A stretch of DNA of 14,228 nucleotides from Planctomycetaceae bacterium. GTDB lineage: Bacteria > Planctomycetota > Planctomycetia > Pirellulales > Pirellulaceae. The first letter of the stretch is position 1. The number at the start of each line of letters is the position of its first letter. This document shows positions 7,529 to 14,228 of the stretch, one piece after another. Under the pieces are notes generated by a model. The model did not search any database and was not told the origin of the DNA. It saw only the letters and a program-made list of their open reading frames with translations. The position numbers were made by a program, and so were the translations under genes. The stretch is from the NCBI GenBank assembly GCA_003455945.1, contig DMPQ01000260.1:11767-25994 (forward strand). Direction: 5' to 3'.

Positions 7529-8770
7529 TCAGCTTCGCGCCGCGCGCTGCGGACGACGACCGACCATCAGACGCCGATAGGCATCGGCGACGCCGCGCGC
7601 CATCGATCGGTCCGAGAACGCCTCCTGTTGCCGCTGGCGACCGGCTCGCCCCAGCGATCGCGCGCTCTCCGGATCATCGAGCATCCGTTCGATCGCGTCG
7701 GCCAGCGGAGCGACTTCGCCCGGCGGAACGAGCAGGCCGTGTCGACCATGCTCGATCACCTGAGGCACCCCTTCCACCTCCGAGGCGATCGTCGGCAGAC
7801 CGGCCGCCATCGCCTCCAGGACGACCATCGGCATCCCCTCGCCGAACAGGCTCGGAAGCGCGAAGAGATCCAGACGCTCGAGCTCCGCGTCGACCTCTCG
7901 GGTAAAGCCGGTCCACTCGACCAGCCCCTCGATGCCGAGCGACGCGGTCCGTTCCAGCAGCGAGCGACCGTACGCTTCGGTCTCGAACCCGCCGACCGCT
8001 CGCAGCCGGACCTCGCGACCGCGCCGTTGCAGTTCGGCGATCGCGTCGAGCAGCACTTCGGTCCCCTTCCGCGGCCGGAACAGGGCGATCGTCCCGATCG
8101 TCGGCACGCCGTCGGACAACGGTTCGCGCTTCGTCGCATCGCGACACGGAACTCCGTTGGCGACCGTCACGACTCGTTCCGCCGGAATCCCGGCGGAGAT
8201 CGTGTGATCGCGCAGCGTGTCCGAGACGCAGAGGACCGCGACCGCACGACGGATCGACCAACGCTCGATCAGATGATTGCACCAGTTGGTCAGTCGTCGA
8301 GTCGAATCGCGGCTGGTCGGACTGTGGACGTGGAAGACCAGCGGTAGACCGGTCAGCTGCGCCGCTCCGCTGGCGATCATCGCCGATCGAGGCGTGTGGG
8401 CGTGAAGCAGATCGATCTGACGTTCGCGTGCCAGAGTCGACAGTTCGCGGACCGCTCGCAGATCGAACTTGTGACTCATCCTCAGCGAATGCAGCGGCGT
8501 CTCGCGCGAACGACGCATCGACGGGAACTTGTCCCCCTTCACGCAGGCGAACTCGACATCGACTCCGAACTCGCCCGATCGCAGGGCGAGCAGATCCTGC
8601 ACCCGTTCGGCTCCGCTGTAGTGCTCGCCGTTGATCACGTGCATCACGCGCAGACGCTCGGTCGCGTCGCGCGAGCCGAAAGAGGTTCCGGCACCGACGG
8701 CAAGGCTCGACGCGAGGCTGTCCGCGACCGGCAGTGATGCGAGCGGATCGACGACAGGGGCCGAAGTCAT
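7529..8770 (-). CDS. Glycosyltransferase family 4 protein
   Basis: A 413-residue retaining, GT-B-fold glycosyltransferase that would transfer a sugar from a nucleotide donor to a surface polysaccharide, glycolipid or similar acceptor; neither donor nor acceptor can be named. After a low-complexity N-terminus (1-38), the acceptor domain begins at LRVMHVINGEHYSGAERV (40-57). DLLHAHTPRSA (120-130) and HVHSP (147-151) follow. The donor domain contains TIGTIALFRPRKGTEVLLDA with R232 and K235, and the EX7E motif E311-E319 in FGEGMPMVVLEAMAAGLP. It has no signal peptide or membrane helix. The start at 8770 is chosen because its ATG overlaps the stop of the upstream gene (ATGA) and has GAGGA 7 bases upstream; the longer frame to 9058 would lie inside that gene. 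The gene is therefore translationally coupled to the HExxH protein. Confidence 0.92.
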   Translation of the reverse strand: MTSAPVVDPLASLPVADSLASSLAVGAGTSFGSRDATERLRVMHVINGEHYSGAERVQDLLALRSGEFGVDVEFACVKGDKFPSMRRSRETPLHSLRMSHKFDLRAVRELSTLARERQIDLLHAHTPRSAMIASGAAQLTGLPLVFHVHSPTSRDSTRRLTNWCNHLIERWSIRRAVAVLCVSDTLRDHTISAGIPAERVVTVANGVPCRDATKREPLSDGVPTIGTIALFRPRKGTEVLLDAIAELQRRGREVRLRAVGGFETEAYGRSLLERTASLGIEGLVEWTGFTREVDAELERLDLFALPSLFGEGMPMVVLEAMAAGLPTIASEVEGVPQVIEHGRHGLLVPPGEVAPLADAIERMLDDPESARSLGRAGRQRQQEAFSDRSMARGVADAYRRLMVGRRPQRAARS

Positions 8771-9837
8771 CGGAGCGTCCTCGGAGGGCGAGCGGCGAGC
8801 GGAGCGGAAACGGTCGGTTCGGTCGACAGGGCGGCCGCGTCGCGCAGGCGAGACGAACGTGCGTCCGACGGATCGTCGGCGATCGCGCATCCGGTTTCGA
8901 CCCAATCGCGAAAGCTCGACTCGACGGCCGAGAGCGAGGGGGCCGCCAGAGCGCGACGGAGCGTCGCCACGCCATGCGGATCCTCGCCCGCAGCGACCGC
9001 CGTGCGCAGTGCCCGGTAGCAGTCGGCGAGCTTCCCCTGCTGCTGCAGGAACAGGCACAAGTGTCGGCTCGAGGCGTAGGCGACCAGTTCGTCCTCTCCC
9101 TGCAGACGCCGGCGCGTCAGCAGTTGTTCGAGCGAACCGGCGAGGCCGCCGGGAGGGAGGTCATGCTCGCGCCAGTTCGGCAATCCCCGCAGCACGTAGC
9201 GTCCATCGTGCAGCACGAACTCGCCGTGCTCGTGCAGACTGGCGAACCCTTCCTGAAACCAGGCCGGAGCATCGGGAAAGTCGAAGTCCATCAGCGCGTG
9301 AGTCAGCTCGTGGACGAGCGTGCCGCCACCGGTCGCCAGGTTGGCGACGACAGTCCTTCGGTCCGGTCGGTAGTAGCCGTAGACGCTCAGGTGTCGATCG
9401 CCGAACAGTCGCTCGGCCTCCGCCACGTACGACTCGGTGTCCTTGAACACCAGCAGCGTGATCGGCTCGTCCGGCAATCGCTCGAAGTACTCGCCGACCA
9501 GCGCCCGCGTCGCGGGAAGGACGGTCCGCCGATAGACCCGTCGCAAGGTCGCTTCGTCGACGTCGCCGGCCAGGACGAAGGGGGGCGACGACCAGACGTG
9601 ACAGGCTTCGCCGAGCCGCTCGCGCCATTCGGCCTCGCGCTGCCGAGTCGCGGCGTTGAGTCGTTCGGAGGTCGGCCCGAAGACCGAGACCGAGGCGACT
9701 TCGTTCATGCGCGGCATCGCGATCTCGTTCGCGGCCCAGTTCGGAGGGACCGGAGCGCGAGCCCAACGGGTCAGCAGCATGCTGACCGACAGGAACGCCC
9801 ATGGGGCGAGGACCAGAAACAGGCGACGTCGGGACAT
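8767..9837 (-). CDS. Membrane-anchored putative zinc metallopeptidase (HExxH)
   Basis: A 356-residue protein with an N-terminal hydrophobic segment (about 5-22, after MSRRR) that is either a signal anchor or an uncleaved signal peptide, which would place the rest outside the cytoplasm. The centre holds a gluzincin-like zinc site: H176-E-L-T-H180 in TLVHELTHALMDFDFP, with E196 in PAWFQEGFASL as the probable third ligand. This arrangement resembles peptidase MA-type or DUF1570-like proteins; the exact family is not certain. The region before it (ITLLVFKDTESYVAEAERLF, then GYYRPDRRTVVAN) matches the fold that commonly precedes such sites. The C-terminal part is helical and the last 30 residues look disordered. 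No strong RBS is visible before ATG 9837. It overlaps the next gene, a GT4 glycosyltransferase, by 4 bases, suggesting one envelope-related operon. Peptidase activity is inferred, not shown. Confidence 0.85.
   Translation of the reverse strand: MSRRRLFLVLAPWAFLSVSMLLTRWARAPVPPNWAANEIAMPRMNEVASVSVFGPTSERLNAATRQREAEWRERLGEACHVWSSPPFVLAGDVDEATLRRVYRRTVLPATRALVGEYFERLPDEPITLLVFKDTESYVAEAERLFGDRHLSVYGYYRPDRRTVVANLATGGGTLVHELTHALMDFDFPDAPAWFQEGFASLHEHGEFVLHDGRYVLRGLPNWREHDLPPGGLAGSLEQLLTRRRLQGEDELVAYASSRHLCLFLQQQGKLADCYRALRTAVAAGEDPHGVATLRRALAAPSLSAVESSFRDWVETGCAIADDPSDARSSRLRDAAALSTEPTVSAPLAARPPRTLR
8778..8782 (-). promoter_or_regulatory. Ribosome binding site for the coupled glycosyltransferase start
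   Basis: On the - strand GAGGA lies 7 bases before ATG 8770, inside the 3' end of the upstream gene. It fixes the start of the glycosyltransferase at the ATGA overlap (stop TGA 8769-8767). Confidence 0.7.
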
Positions 9838-10003
9838 GAGACTCGAAGGGCGAGCGGCGGGAACGGGACTTGAGCGAAACCTATCCCGATTCCCTCTCGG
9901 ACCCGAGAGCCCTGCCCTACCTTTTGCCCGATCGCTGCGATGCGATCCCCTACAACCGTCACGACCCTCGAGGTCCCCGCGACCGATCCGCTCCGGCGGC
10001 GGG

Positions 10004-12082
10004 TCAGAGGAGCTTTGCCAGTTCGCTCCAGGCGAGCCAACCGCCGGCGACCAGCATTCCCAGGCTCGAAACGATCAGCCCGACGTCGGAAAGGAGGCCC
10101 GGAGCCAAGCGTCGATCCAGCCGCGTCCGCCGCAGGAAGATGGCGGTCAACGCGAGCATCGGCAGCATGATCGCCTGCATCAGGCCGCTGAGCATCACCA
10201 GGAAGGTCGGCTTCGGAAAGACCAGGTAGATCGCCAGGCAGATCATCGGAAACAAGCCGCTGAGCGTCATGACCGTCAGGTCGTAGGCACGCGGCGTCGG
10301 CGGCACGAATCGCAGCACGCGCAGCGCATCGCCGAAGACGCGGGCATGCGAAGCGGTAGCGACGAACAGGGTCGAGTACAGAACCGCGAAGACGCCGAAC
10401 AGGAACATCAGCCTCGCGCTGCTCCCGAACACCGGCTCGAACATCACCGTCAGGTAGCGGATCAGATTCGATTCGCTCGGCAACACGCCCGAGCGACCGA
10501 GCACCGCTGCGCCGAGCAGGTAGAAGGCGATCGTCGCGAAGGTGTAGATCAGCATCGATCCCCAGGCGTCGACCCACATCACGCGGATCCAGCCGCGAGC
10601 GCGTCGCGCCCAGTCTTCGGATTCGTCGCGCGGTCCGGTGAACCGCGCATAGCCCTGTTCGGCGCACCAGTACGGGTACGCGACCAGTTCGGTTGCGCCG
10701 ACCCCGATGATCCCGAACGTCTTGAGCGCGGTCGAAAGAGCCGACCACGAATCCCCGTCCTGACCCGGCGGCAAGCGAAAGCGGAAGCCGTCGACCAGGT
10801 CGTTCCACGAGACCGACCATGCCTCGTGCGATTGAAGCAGGAACAGGTTGAGGACCGTTGCGGCGGTGAACGAAGCGACCATCGCCGTCGAGAACGAGAG
10901 GATCAGGCCGAAACGTCCCTTGATCAGGATCAGCGAAGTGATGATCGCGACGATCCCTGCCCAGAGCTTGTCGTCGATCGGCGGAGACAGCCCGGCGATC
11001 TCGCTCCGATACGTCGCGAACGCGTCGGTCAACGGACGCCCCGTCTCGTTCCCCAATTCCGCTTCGCGCAGCCGGCACTCCGCTTCGAGCGCCGCGGCCC
11101 GTTCGGCGGCCGAAGCGAGCGCCAATCGAGCCGCTTCGATTCGCGATTCCCGATCTCCCGCTTCCGCGACCGACAACGCCGCGTCCGCCGCCGCGACCTC
11201 GGCGCGCAAGCGATCGAGCTCGATCAGCGCGCTCCACTGCTCCTGAGTCGCCCGGACCGTCTGGGCGATCGTGCGAAACGCGAGTTGCTTTGCCGGGTCG
11301 TCGTCGGCACCGACATTCGCATTCCCTTCCGCGAATCGGATCGCGTCGCGGACCCGCTCGGCGTGGCGAATCAGATCGTTCAGATCGTCTCGCTTCTGCT
11401 GCAGCTCGATCGTCTCGGCCTGCAGTCGATCCCACGTCTCGGGTTCCGCTCCCAGCAGCTCGCGTTGGATCGCCGCGTATCGATCGTCCAGCCGCGTGCG
11501 CAGCGTCTCGCAGACGCGCGACGTCGAGAGCATCGTCCGGTCGACGATGTCGGTTCCGATCGGCAGAGCGAACTCCCCTTCGGGCTTGCTGAGGTCGCGG
11601 CGCTTCCAGAGCGCGACATCGACCTGGATCTTTCCCTCGGCCTGAGCGATCCGATCGTACAAGCGACCGTCGGCGGTCAGCGGCAACGAGATCGACAACG
11701 CCTGACCGACGCCGCCGACGATTCCGCCGAGCTGCGCGATACTGGCTACGAACATCACGAACCAATACCAGAGGATCCAGTTCCCTCGATGTCCCAATCG
11801 CGGGCCGGGAACCCGGTTCATCGCCGTGATCGTCGTCTCGCCGCTCGAGATCGTGTATCGCCCCAACTCGACCTGGACGAAGACCTTGATCAGGCAGCCG
11901 ATGACGATCAGCCACAGCAGCCAGAAGCCGGCATCGGCACCGGTCTTGGTCGTCGCGATCAGCTCGCCCGAACCGACGATCGAGCCGGCGATGATCAGAC
12001 CCGGACCGATCCGTCGCAGCGTCGGAAACAGGCCGCGCGGCGGCTCTTGGGTGCCGGACTCTTCGGACGGTCGATCGCTCAT
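10004..12082 (-). CDS. Nramp-like transporter with large inserted helical domain
   Basis: A 692-residue polytopic inner-membrane protein of the Nramp (LeuT-fold) group. The beginning aligns with Nramp TM1-TM3: IGPGLIIAGSIVGSGELIATT (25-45), WLLWLIVIGCLIKVFVQVELGRYT and a third helix at about 103-133. The later helices run from about 372 to 690, including the TM6-like IIGVGATELVAYPYWCAEQGYA (458-479). Canonical members carry DPGN in TM1 and MPHN in TM6 for metal binding; here those positions read GSGE (37-40) and approximately AYPY, so the substrate may not be a divalent metal. Residues about 135-370 are an insertion rich in Ala, Glu, Arg and Leu that looks alpha-helical or coiled-coil; by Nramp topology it would lie on the outer face. 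The start ATG has GGAG about 10 bases upstream. It stands alone, 166 bases before the HExxH gene. Confidence 0.88.
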   Translation of the reverse strand: MSDRPSEESGTQEPPRGLFPTLRRIGPGLIIAGSIVGSGELIATTKTGADAGFWLLWLIVIGCLIKVFVQVELGRYTISSGETTITAMNRVPGPRLGHRGNWILWYWFVMFVASIAQLGGIVGGVGQALSISLPLTADGRLYDRIAQAEGKIQVDVALWKRRDLSKPEGEFALPIGTDIVDRTMLSTSRVCETLRTRLDDRYAAIQRELLGAEPETWDRLQAETIELQQKRDDLNDLIRHAERVRDAIRFAEGNANVGADDDPAKQLAFRTIAQTVRATQEQWSALIELDRLRAEVAAADAALSVAEAGDRESRIEAARLALASAAERAAALEAECRLREAELGNETGRPLTDAFATYRSEIAGLSPPIDDKLWAGIVAIITSLILIKGRFGLILSFSTAMVASFTAATVLNLFLLQSHEAWSVSWNDLVDGFRFRLPPGQDGDSWSALSTALKTFGIIGVGATELVAYPYWCAEQGYARFTGPRDESEDWARRARGWIRVMWVDAWGSMLIYTFATIAFYLLGAAVLGRSGVLPSESNLIRYLTVMFEPVFGSSARLMFLFGVFAVLYSTLFVATASHARVFGDALRVLRFVPPTPRAYDLTVMTLSGLFPMICLAIYLVFPKPTFLVMLSGLMQAIMLPMLALTAIFLRRTRLDRRLAPGLLSDVGLIVSSLGMLVAGGWLAWSELAKLL

Positions 12083-12363
12083 CGCCGATTCGCTCCGCGG
12101 GTGGGGCCGATGCGAGCGTCCTACGGTAATCGACGCCCCGAGGCGAGGAAAGTCGCGACGAAAGATCGTTCGCGACGCGACCCGCTAGGCTCTCGGTCGG
12201 GCACCGATCGCTGCCCGCGACAATGCGACAAACAGCGCGAGTCCGTGACGTCGGTTGCCGGTTGCGGCAATCGTGCTGCCGCCGGCTCGATCGCGACGAC
12301 GAACTGGCGAGAGCTCGCTACACGGCCGGACGCTCGGCACCGAACTGCACTCGGCGGCGGAGC
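12083..12363. other. Intergenic region upstream of the Nramp-like gene
   Basis: This is 281 bases between the rpsI terminator and the transporter start. I see no gene, and the open frames here are antisense or compositional shadows. It must hold the transporter's promoter if the terminator is efficient, but I find no convincing -35/-10 pair and no clear operator such as a strong palindrome. Confidence 0.5.
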
Positions 12364-12404
12364 GAAAAAGAAAAGAGGCCGCGTTCCTTGCGGAAGGCGG
12401 CCTC
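12364..12404 (-). terminator. Rho-independent terminator of rplM-rpsI
   Basis: A strong hairpin: GAGGCCGC (12375-12382) pairs perfectly with GCGGCCTC (12397-12404). Beyond a single G-G mismatch, TTCC/GGAA extends the stem around a TTGC loop. On the - strand it is followed by TTTTCTTTTT (complement of 12374-12365), the expected U tract. It lies 48 bases after the rpsI stop and separates the ribosomal genes from the transporter gene. Confidence 0.92.
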
Positions 12405-12451
12405 CGAATGCTGTCGAAGATCGAACGGCCCGAGCCGTTCTCGAAAGGCGA

Positions 12452-12865
12452 TCAACGCTTCGAGAACTGGGTACCGCGGCGGGCACCGTGCAGACCGAAC
12501 TTCTTGCGTTCCTTCATGCGCGAGTCACGGGTCAGGAACCCGCCGTCACGCAGCGACGGGAAGTAGTCGACGTTGAAGCCGACCAGAGCGCGAGCGATCC
12601 CCATCCGGCACGCACCGGCCTGGCCGGTCGGGCCACCGCCGGCGACGTTGATCGCCAGATCGACCGCCTCGACCGCTCCGCACGCATCGAGCGTATCGAG
12701 CAGCAGGCGTCGGTCCTGGACCCGCGGGAAGTAGTCGACGAGATCGCGACCGTTGATCGTCACCTTGCCCGAACCCGCGAGCAGGCGAACGCGAGCCACC
12801 GACGTCTTGCGACGGCCGGTGCCCATCGAATGACCCGTGATCCTGTCCTTCTTTCCGGTAACCAT
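12452..12865 (-). CDS. rpsI: 30S ribosomal protein S9
   Basis: A 137-residue ribosomal protein S9 of the small subunit, whose C-terminal tail reaches the P-site tRNA. Diagnostic parts are GTGRRKTSVARVRLLAGSG (15-33), INGRDLVDYFPR, the central INVAGGGPTGQAGACRMGIARAL, and the C-terminus DSRMKERKKFGLHGARRGTQFSKR, which ends in the conserved SKR. Length is normal. I use the ATG at 12865, which gives a short extra N-terminus before the usual start of homology; the in-frame ATG at 12826 (MGTGRRK) is possible, but no RBS is well placed for it. Upstream of 12865 there is a GAGAG at about 13 bases and an AGAAG at about 3 bases, neither ideal. It follows rplM by 134 bases, rather far for this pair, and ends before a strong terminator. 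Confidence 0.97.
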   Translation of the reverse strand: MVTGKKDRITGHSMGTGRRKTSVARVRLLAGSGKVTINGRDLVDYFPRVQDRRLLLDTLDACGAVEAVDLAINVAGGGPTGQAGACRMGIARALVGFNVDYFPSLRDGGFLTRDSRMKERKKFGLHGARRGTQFSKR

Positions 12866-12999
12866 CGGCTTCTATCGCTCTCGTGAATTGACGACCGCGG
12901 AAGGATCCGGCGGCCTTGGGTTCAGCGGTATCGTGCCCGACTATCCGAGGTCCGAATCGGCCGCGACGTCGCCGTCCGCGGGGATCCGAACCGACCGGC

Positions 13000-13440
13000 T
13001 CACGCCCCCAAATCGATTGCCTTCGGCTGCTGAGCCTGGTGCTCGTGCTCGCTGCCGGTGTAGAGCTTCAGCTTGCTCAGCATCTTGCGGCCGAGCTTGT
13101 TCTTGGGAAGCATCCGGCGCACGGCATCGTGCAGGATCAGTTCGGGGCGACGAGCCAAGCGATCGGCCGCCGTCTCGCTCCGAAGTCCCGGATAGCCGGT
13201 GTACCAGGTGTAGGTCTTCTGCTGCCACTTCCGACCGGTAAACCGCACCTTGTCGCAGTTCAGGACGATCACGAAATCGCCGGTGTCGACATGCGGGGTG
13301 TAGGTCGGACGGTGCTTGCCCATCAAGATCATGGCAATATCGCGGGCCAAGCGGCCGACGATCTTGTCCTGACCGTCGACAACCCACCAGCCCTGCTTCA
13401 CTTCGCCGGGCTTGGCCATGTACGTCTTCGTTCCAGCCAC
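13000..13440 (-). CDS. rplM: 50S ribosomal protein L13
   Basis: A 146-residue L13, an early-assembling protein of the large subunit. It matches the family along its length: TYMAKPGEVKQGWWVVDG, IVGRLARDIA, GKHRPTYTPHVDTGDFVIVLN, KVRFTGRKW, the YTWYTGYPGLRS region, RRPELILHDAVRRMLPKNKLGR and the ending KLYTGSEHEHQAQQP. The start is GTG at 13440, not the ATG at 13419, because a good Shine-Dalgarno GAGGAG lies 8 bases upstream and the resulting MAGTKTYMAKPGEV aligns with the N-terminus of other L13 proteins. It is transcribed ahead of rpsI, as is common. A sigma-70-like promoter lies about 70 bases upstream. Confidence 0.97.
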   Translation of the reverse strand: MAGTKTYMAKPGEVKQGWWVVDGQDKIVGRLARDIAMILMGKHRPTYTPHVDTGDFVIVLNCDKVRFTGRKWQQKTYTWYTGYPGLRSETAADRLARRPELILHDAVRRMLPKNKLGRKMLSKLKLYTGSEHEHQAQQPKAIDLGA

Positions 13441-13448
13441 CGAACCGA

Positions 13449-13454
13449 CTCCTC
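13449..13454 (-). promoter_or_regulatory. Ribosome binding site for the rplM GTG start
   Basis: GAGGAG on the - strand, 8 bases before GTG 13440. It supports the GTG over the downstream ATG at 13419. Confidence 0.75.
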
Positions 13455-13506
13455 AAAACGCTCGTCGCGCCCCAGGCGCTTCTGATCATCCCCAGGGGAA
13501 ACGGGT

Positions 13507-13535
13507 AATCTAGCGACAACCCTCGCGACCGACAA
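13507..13535 (-). promoter_or_regulatory. Candidate sigma-70-type promoter of rplM-rpsI
   Basis: On the - strand TTGTCG (complement of 13530-13535, 4 of 6 to the -35 consensus) and TAGATT (complement of 13507-13512, 4 of 6 to the -10) are separated by exactly 17 bases. Transcription would start near 13500, leaving a leader of about 60 bases before the rplM start. No other pair in this gap fits as well. Confidence 0.55.
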
Positions 13536-13594
13536 GAGCCAAAGGGTACGCGAGCCCCGCTTCGCCCGAGCGATCGCCGCGGCCGATCCTGCCG

Positions 13595-14228
13595 TCAGAG
13601 TCCCAGCCCCGCTTCGAACTCCTCCGAGAATCGCTCGGCACCGCGAGCGGCAATCGCTTCGGACCATTTCCCGGCCGCTTCGGCCAACGCCTCGGCTCCC
13701 CCCATCCCCTCGCGACGAGCCGCGACTGCCCGATCGAGGTGATCCATCAGCTGACGTTCCAGGGGGGAACGCGGGGGGAGCATCGCGACCGAACCCCCCT
13801 CGGACTGTCGCAGCAACTCGGCCGCTTCCTCGGCCGCCACCGCCCCGAACCGCGGATCGAGCCAGCGATCGATCGTGCCGAGTCCCGAGCGCCGAGTCGG
13901 CATCGAATCGGAGAGCACCCCCGCCAATCGGTTCTGAGTCGCGGACGATCCGAGCCACCGGACGAAGCCCCACGACGTTCCCGCTCGACGAGTCTCGGAC
14001 GTGATCGATGCGAGGGTCCCCGGGCCTCCCGAGTACGGCACCGATTTCCCTTCTTCGTCGCGCCGTTCGCGCCAACTTCCGTCGCGATTGACATACACCC
14101 GATTCGATCCGGGGAGCGGCGCGATGCGCAGCCCGTCGATCACCTGATCGGCACTCGTGTCGGTCGCGTCACGATTCGGATCGGCAGCTTCCGTTTCGGC
14201 CGATCCCGCCTCCGACCCGCCGGAGGTC
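13595..14228 (-). CDS. Probable ABC-type extracellular solute-binding protein, C-terminal part
   Basis: The frame is open to the right edge of the window, so this is the last 210 residues of a longer protein; the internal GTG at 14143 is not the start. The visible region begins with an acidic, Gly/Ala/Thr-rich stretch, then VIDGLRIAPLPGSNRVYVNRD, and SVPYSGGPGTLASIT, where a binding protein would have its PYSGG-like ligand loop. TSWGFVRWLGSSATQNRLA resembles the 'W.F..(F/W)L.S...Q' helix of family 1 solute-binding proteins. The final ALAEAAGKWSEAIAARG resembles the usual C-terminal helix of that family. The assignment rests on these resemblances and on overall layout, so the ligand is unknown. 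The permease and ATPase genes would lie outside the window. It is followed by the rplM promoter region after 59 bases. Confidence 0.6.
   Translation of the reverse strand, partial: TSGGSEAGSAETEAADPNRDATDTSADQVIDGLRIAPLPGSNRVYVNRDGSWRERRDEEGKSVPYSGGPGTLASITSETRRAGTSWGFVRWLGSSATQNRLAGVLSDSMPTRRSGLGTIDRWLDPRFGAVAAEEAAELLRQSEGGSVAMLPPRSPLERQLMDHLDRAVAARREGMGGAEALAEAAGKWSEAIAARGAERFSEEFEAGLGL

Noticed and set aside
9894..9909. Hairpin CTCTCG-GACC-CGAGAG between the transporter and the HExxH gene, considered as a terminator.
   Set aside because: The stem is short (6-7 pairs) and there is no T tract on the - strand after it. It may be chance in GC-rich DNA.
9656..12886. A 1076-codon open frame on the + strand, and similar long open frames antisense to ftsH (2333-4819) and to the sulfatase (1102-2610).
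   Set aside because: They lie opposite strongly supported genes, are rich in Arg, Asp, Gln and Pro with no recognisable domain, and are explained by high GC and codon preference that avoid stops on the opposite strand.
1..14228. Very frequent GATCG/CGATC words, considered as a repeat family or recognition element.
   Set aside because: They occur mainly within coding sequence in all genes and fit preferred ATC (Ile), GAT (Asp) and CG-rich Arg/Ser codons. No fixed spacing or longer conserved unit is visible.

Overview
The window is high-GC DNA, packed with genes, and most likely from a planctomycete (Planctomycetota) chromosome. The evidence is the combination of a DUF1501-family protein, a secreted formylglycine-type sulfatase, a tandem bacterial-microcompartment shell protein and a lone Nramp-like transporter, beside ordinary housekeeping genes. 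No mobile element, CRISPR array, tRNA or rRNA is visible, so this looks like core chromosome rather than an island.

Layout. Bases 1-1008 (+) hold the C-terminal part of a DUF1501 protein and a small 76-residue protein of unknown role. A secreted sulfatase (1057-2538, -) converges on them. A 313-base divergent intergenic region follows, with a candidate promoter for ftsH. Then come three + strand genes: ftsH (2852-5059), a two-domain BMC shell protein (5310-5957) and a HI0933/BaiN-type flavoprotein (6173-7468). From 7529 to the end everything is on the - strand. In transcription order this is: the C-terminal end of a probable ABC solute-binding protein (14228-13595), rplM-rpsI (13440-12452) closed by a strong intrinsic terminator, an Nramp-like transporter with a large inserted helical domain (12082-10004), a membrane-anchored HExxH protein (9837-8767), and a GT4 glycosyltransferase (8770-7529) that overlaps it by ATGA.

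How the genes relate. rplM and rpsI form the usual L13/S9 pair with a recognisable promoter and terminator. The HExxH protein and the glycosyltransferase are translationally coupled and probably serve the same cell-surface or exopolysaccharide process. FtsH, the BMC protein and the flavoprotein share direction, but their 200-250 base gaps argue against a tight operon. The BMC gene has no microcompartment enzyme genes beside it here.

I see no clear new multi-gene system. The best candidates for a second look are the orphan tandem BMC protein and the Nramp-like transporter, which lacks the canonical metal-binding motifs and carries about 235 inserted residues, largely coiled-coil-like, between its third and fourth membrane segments.
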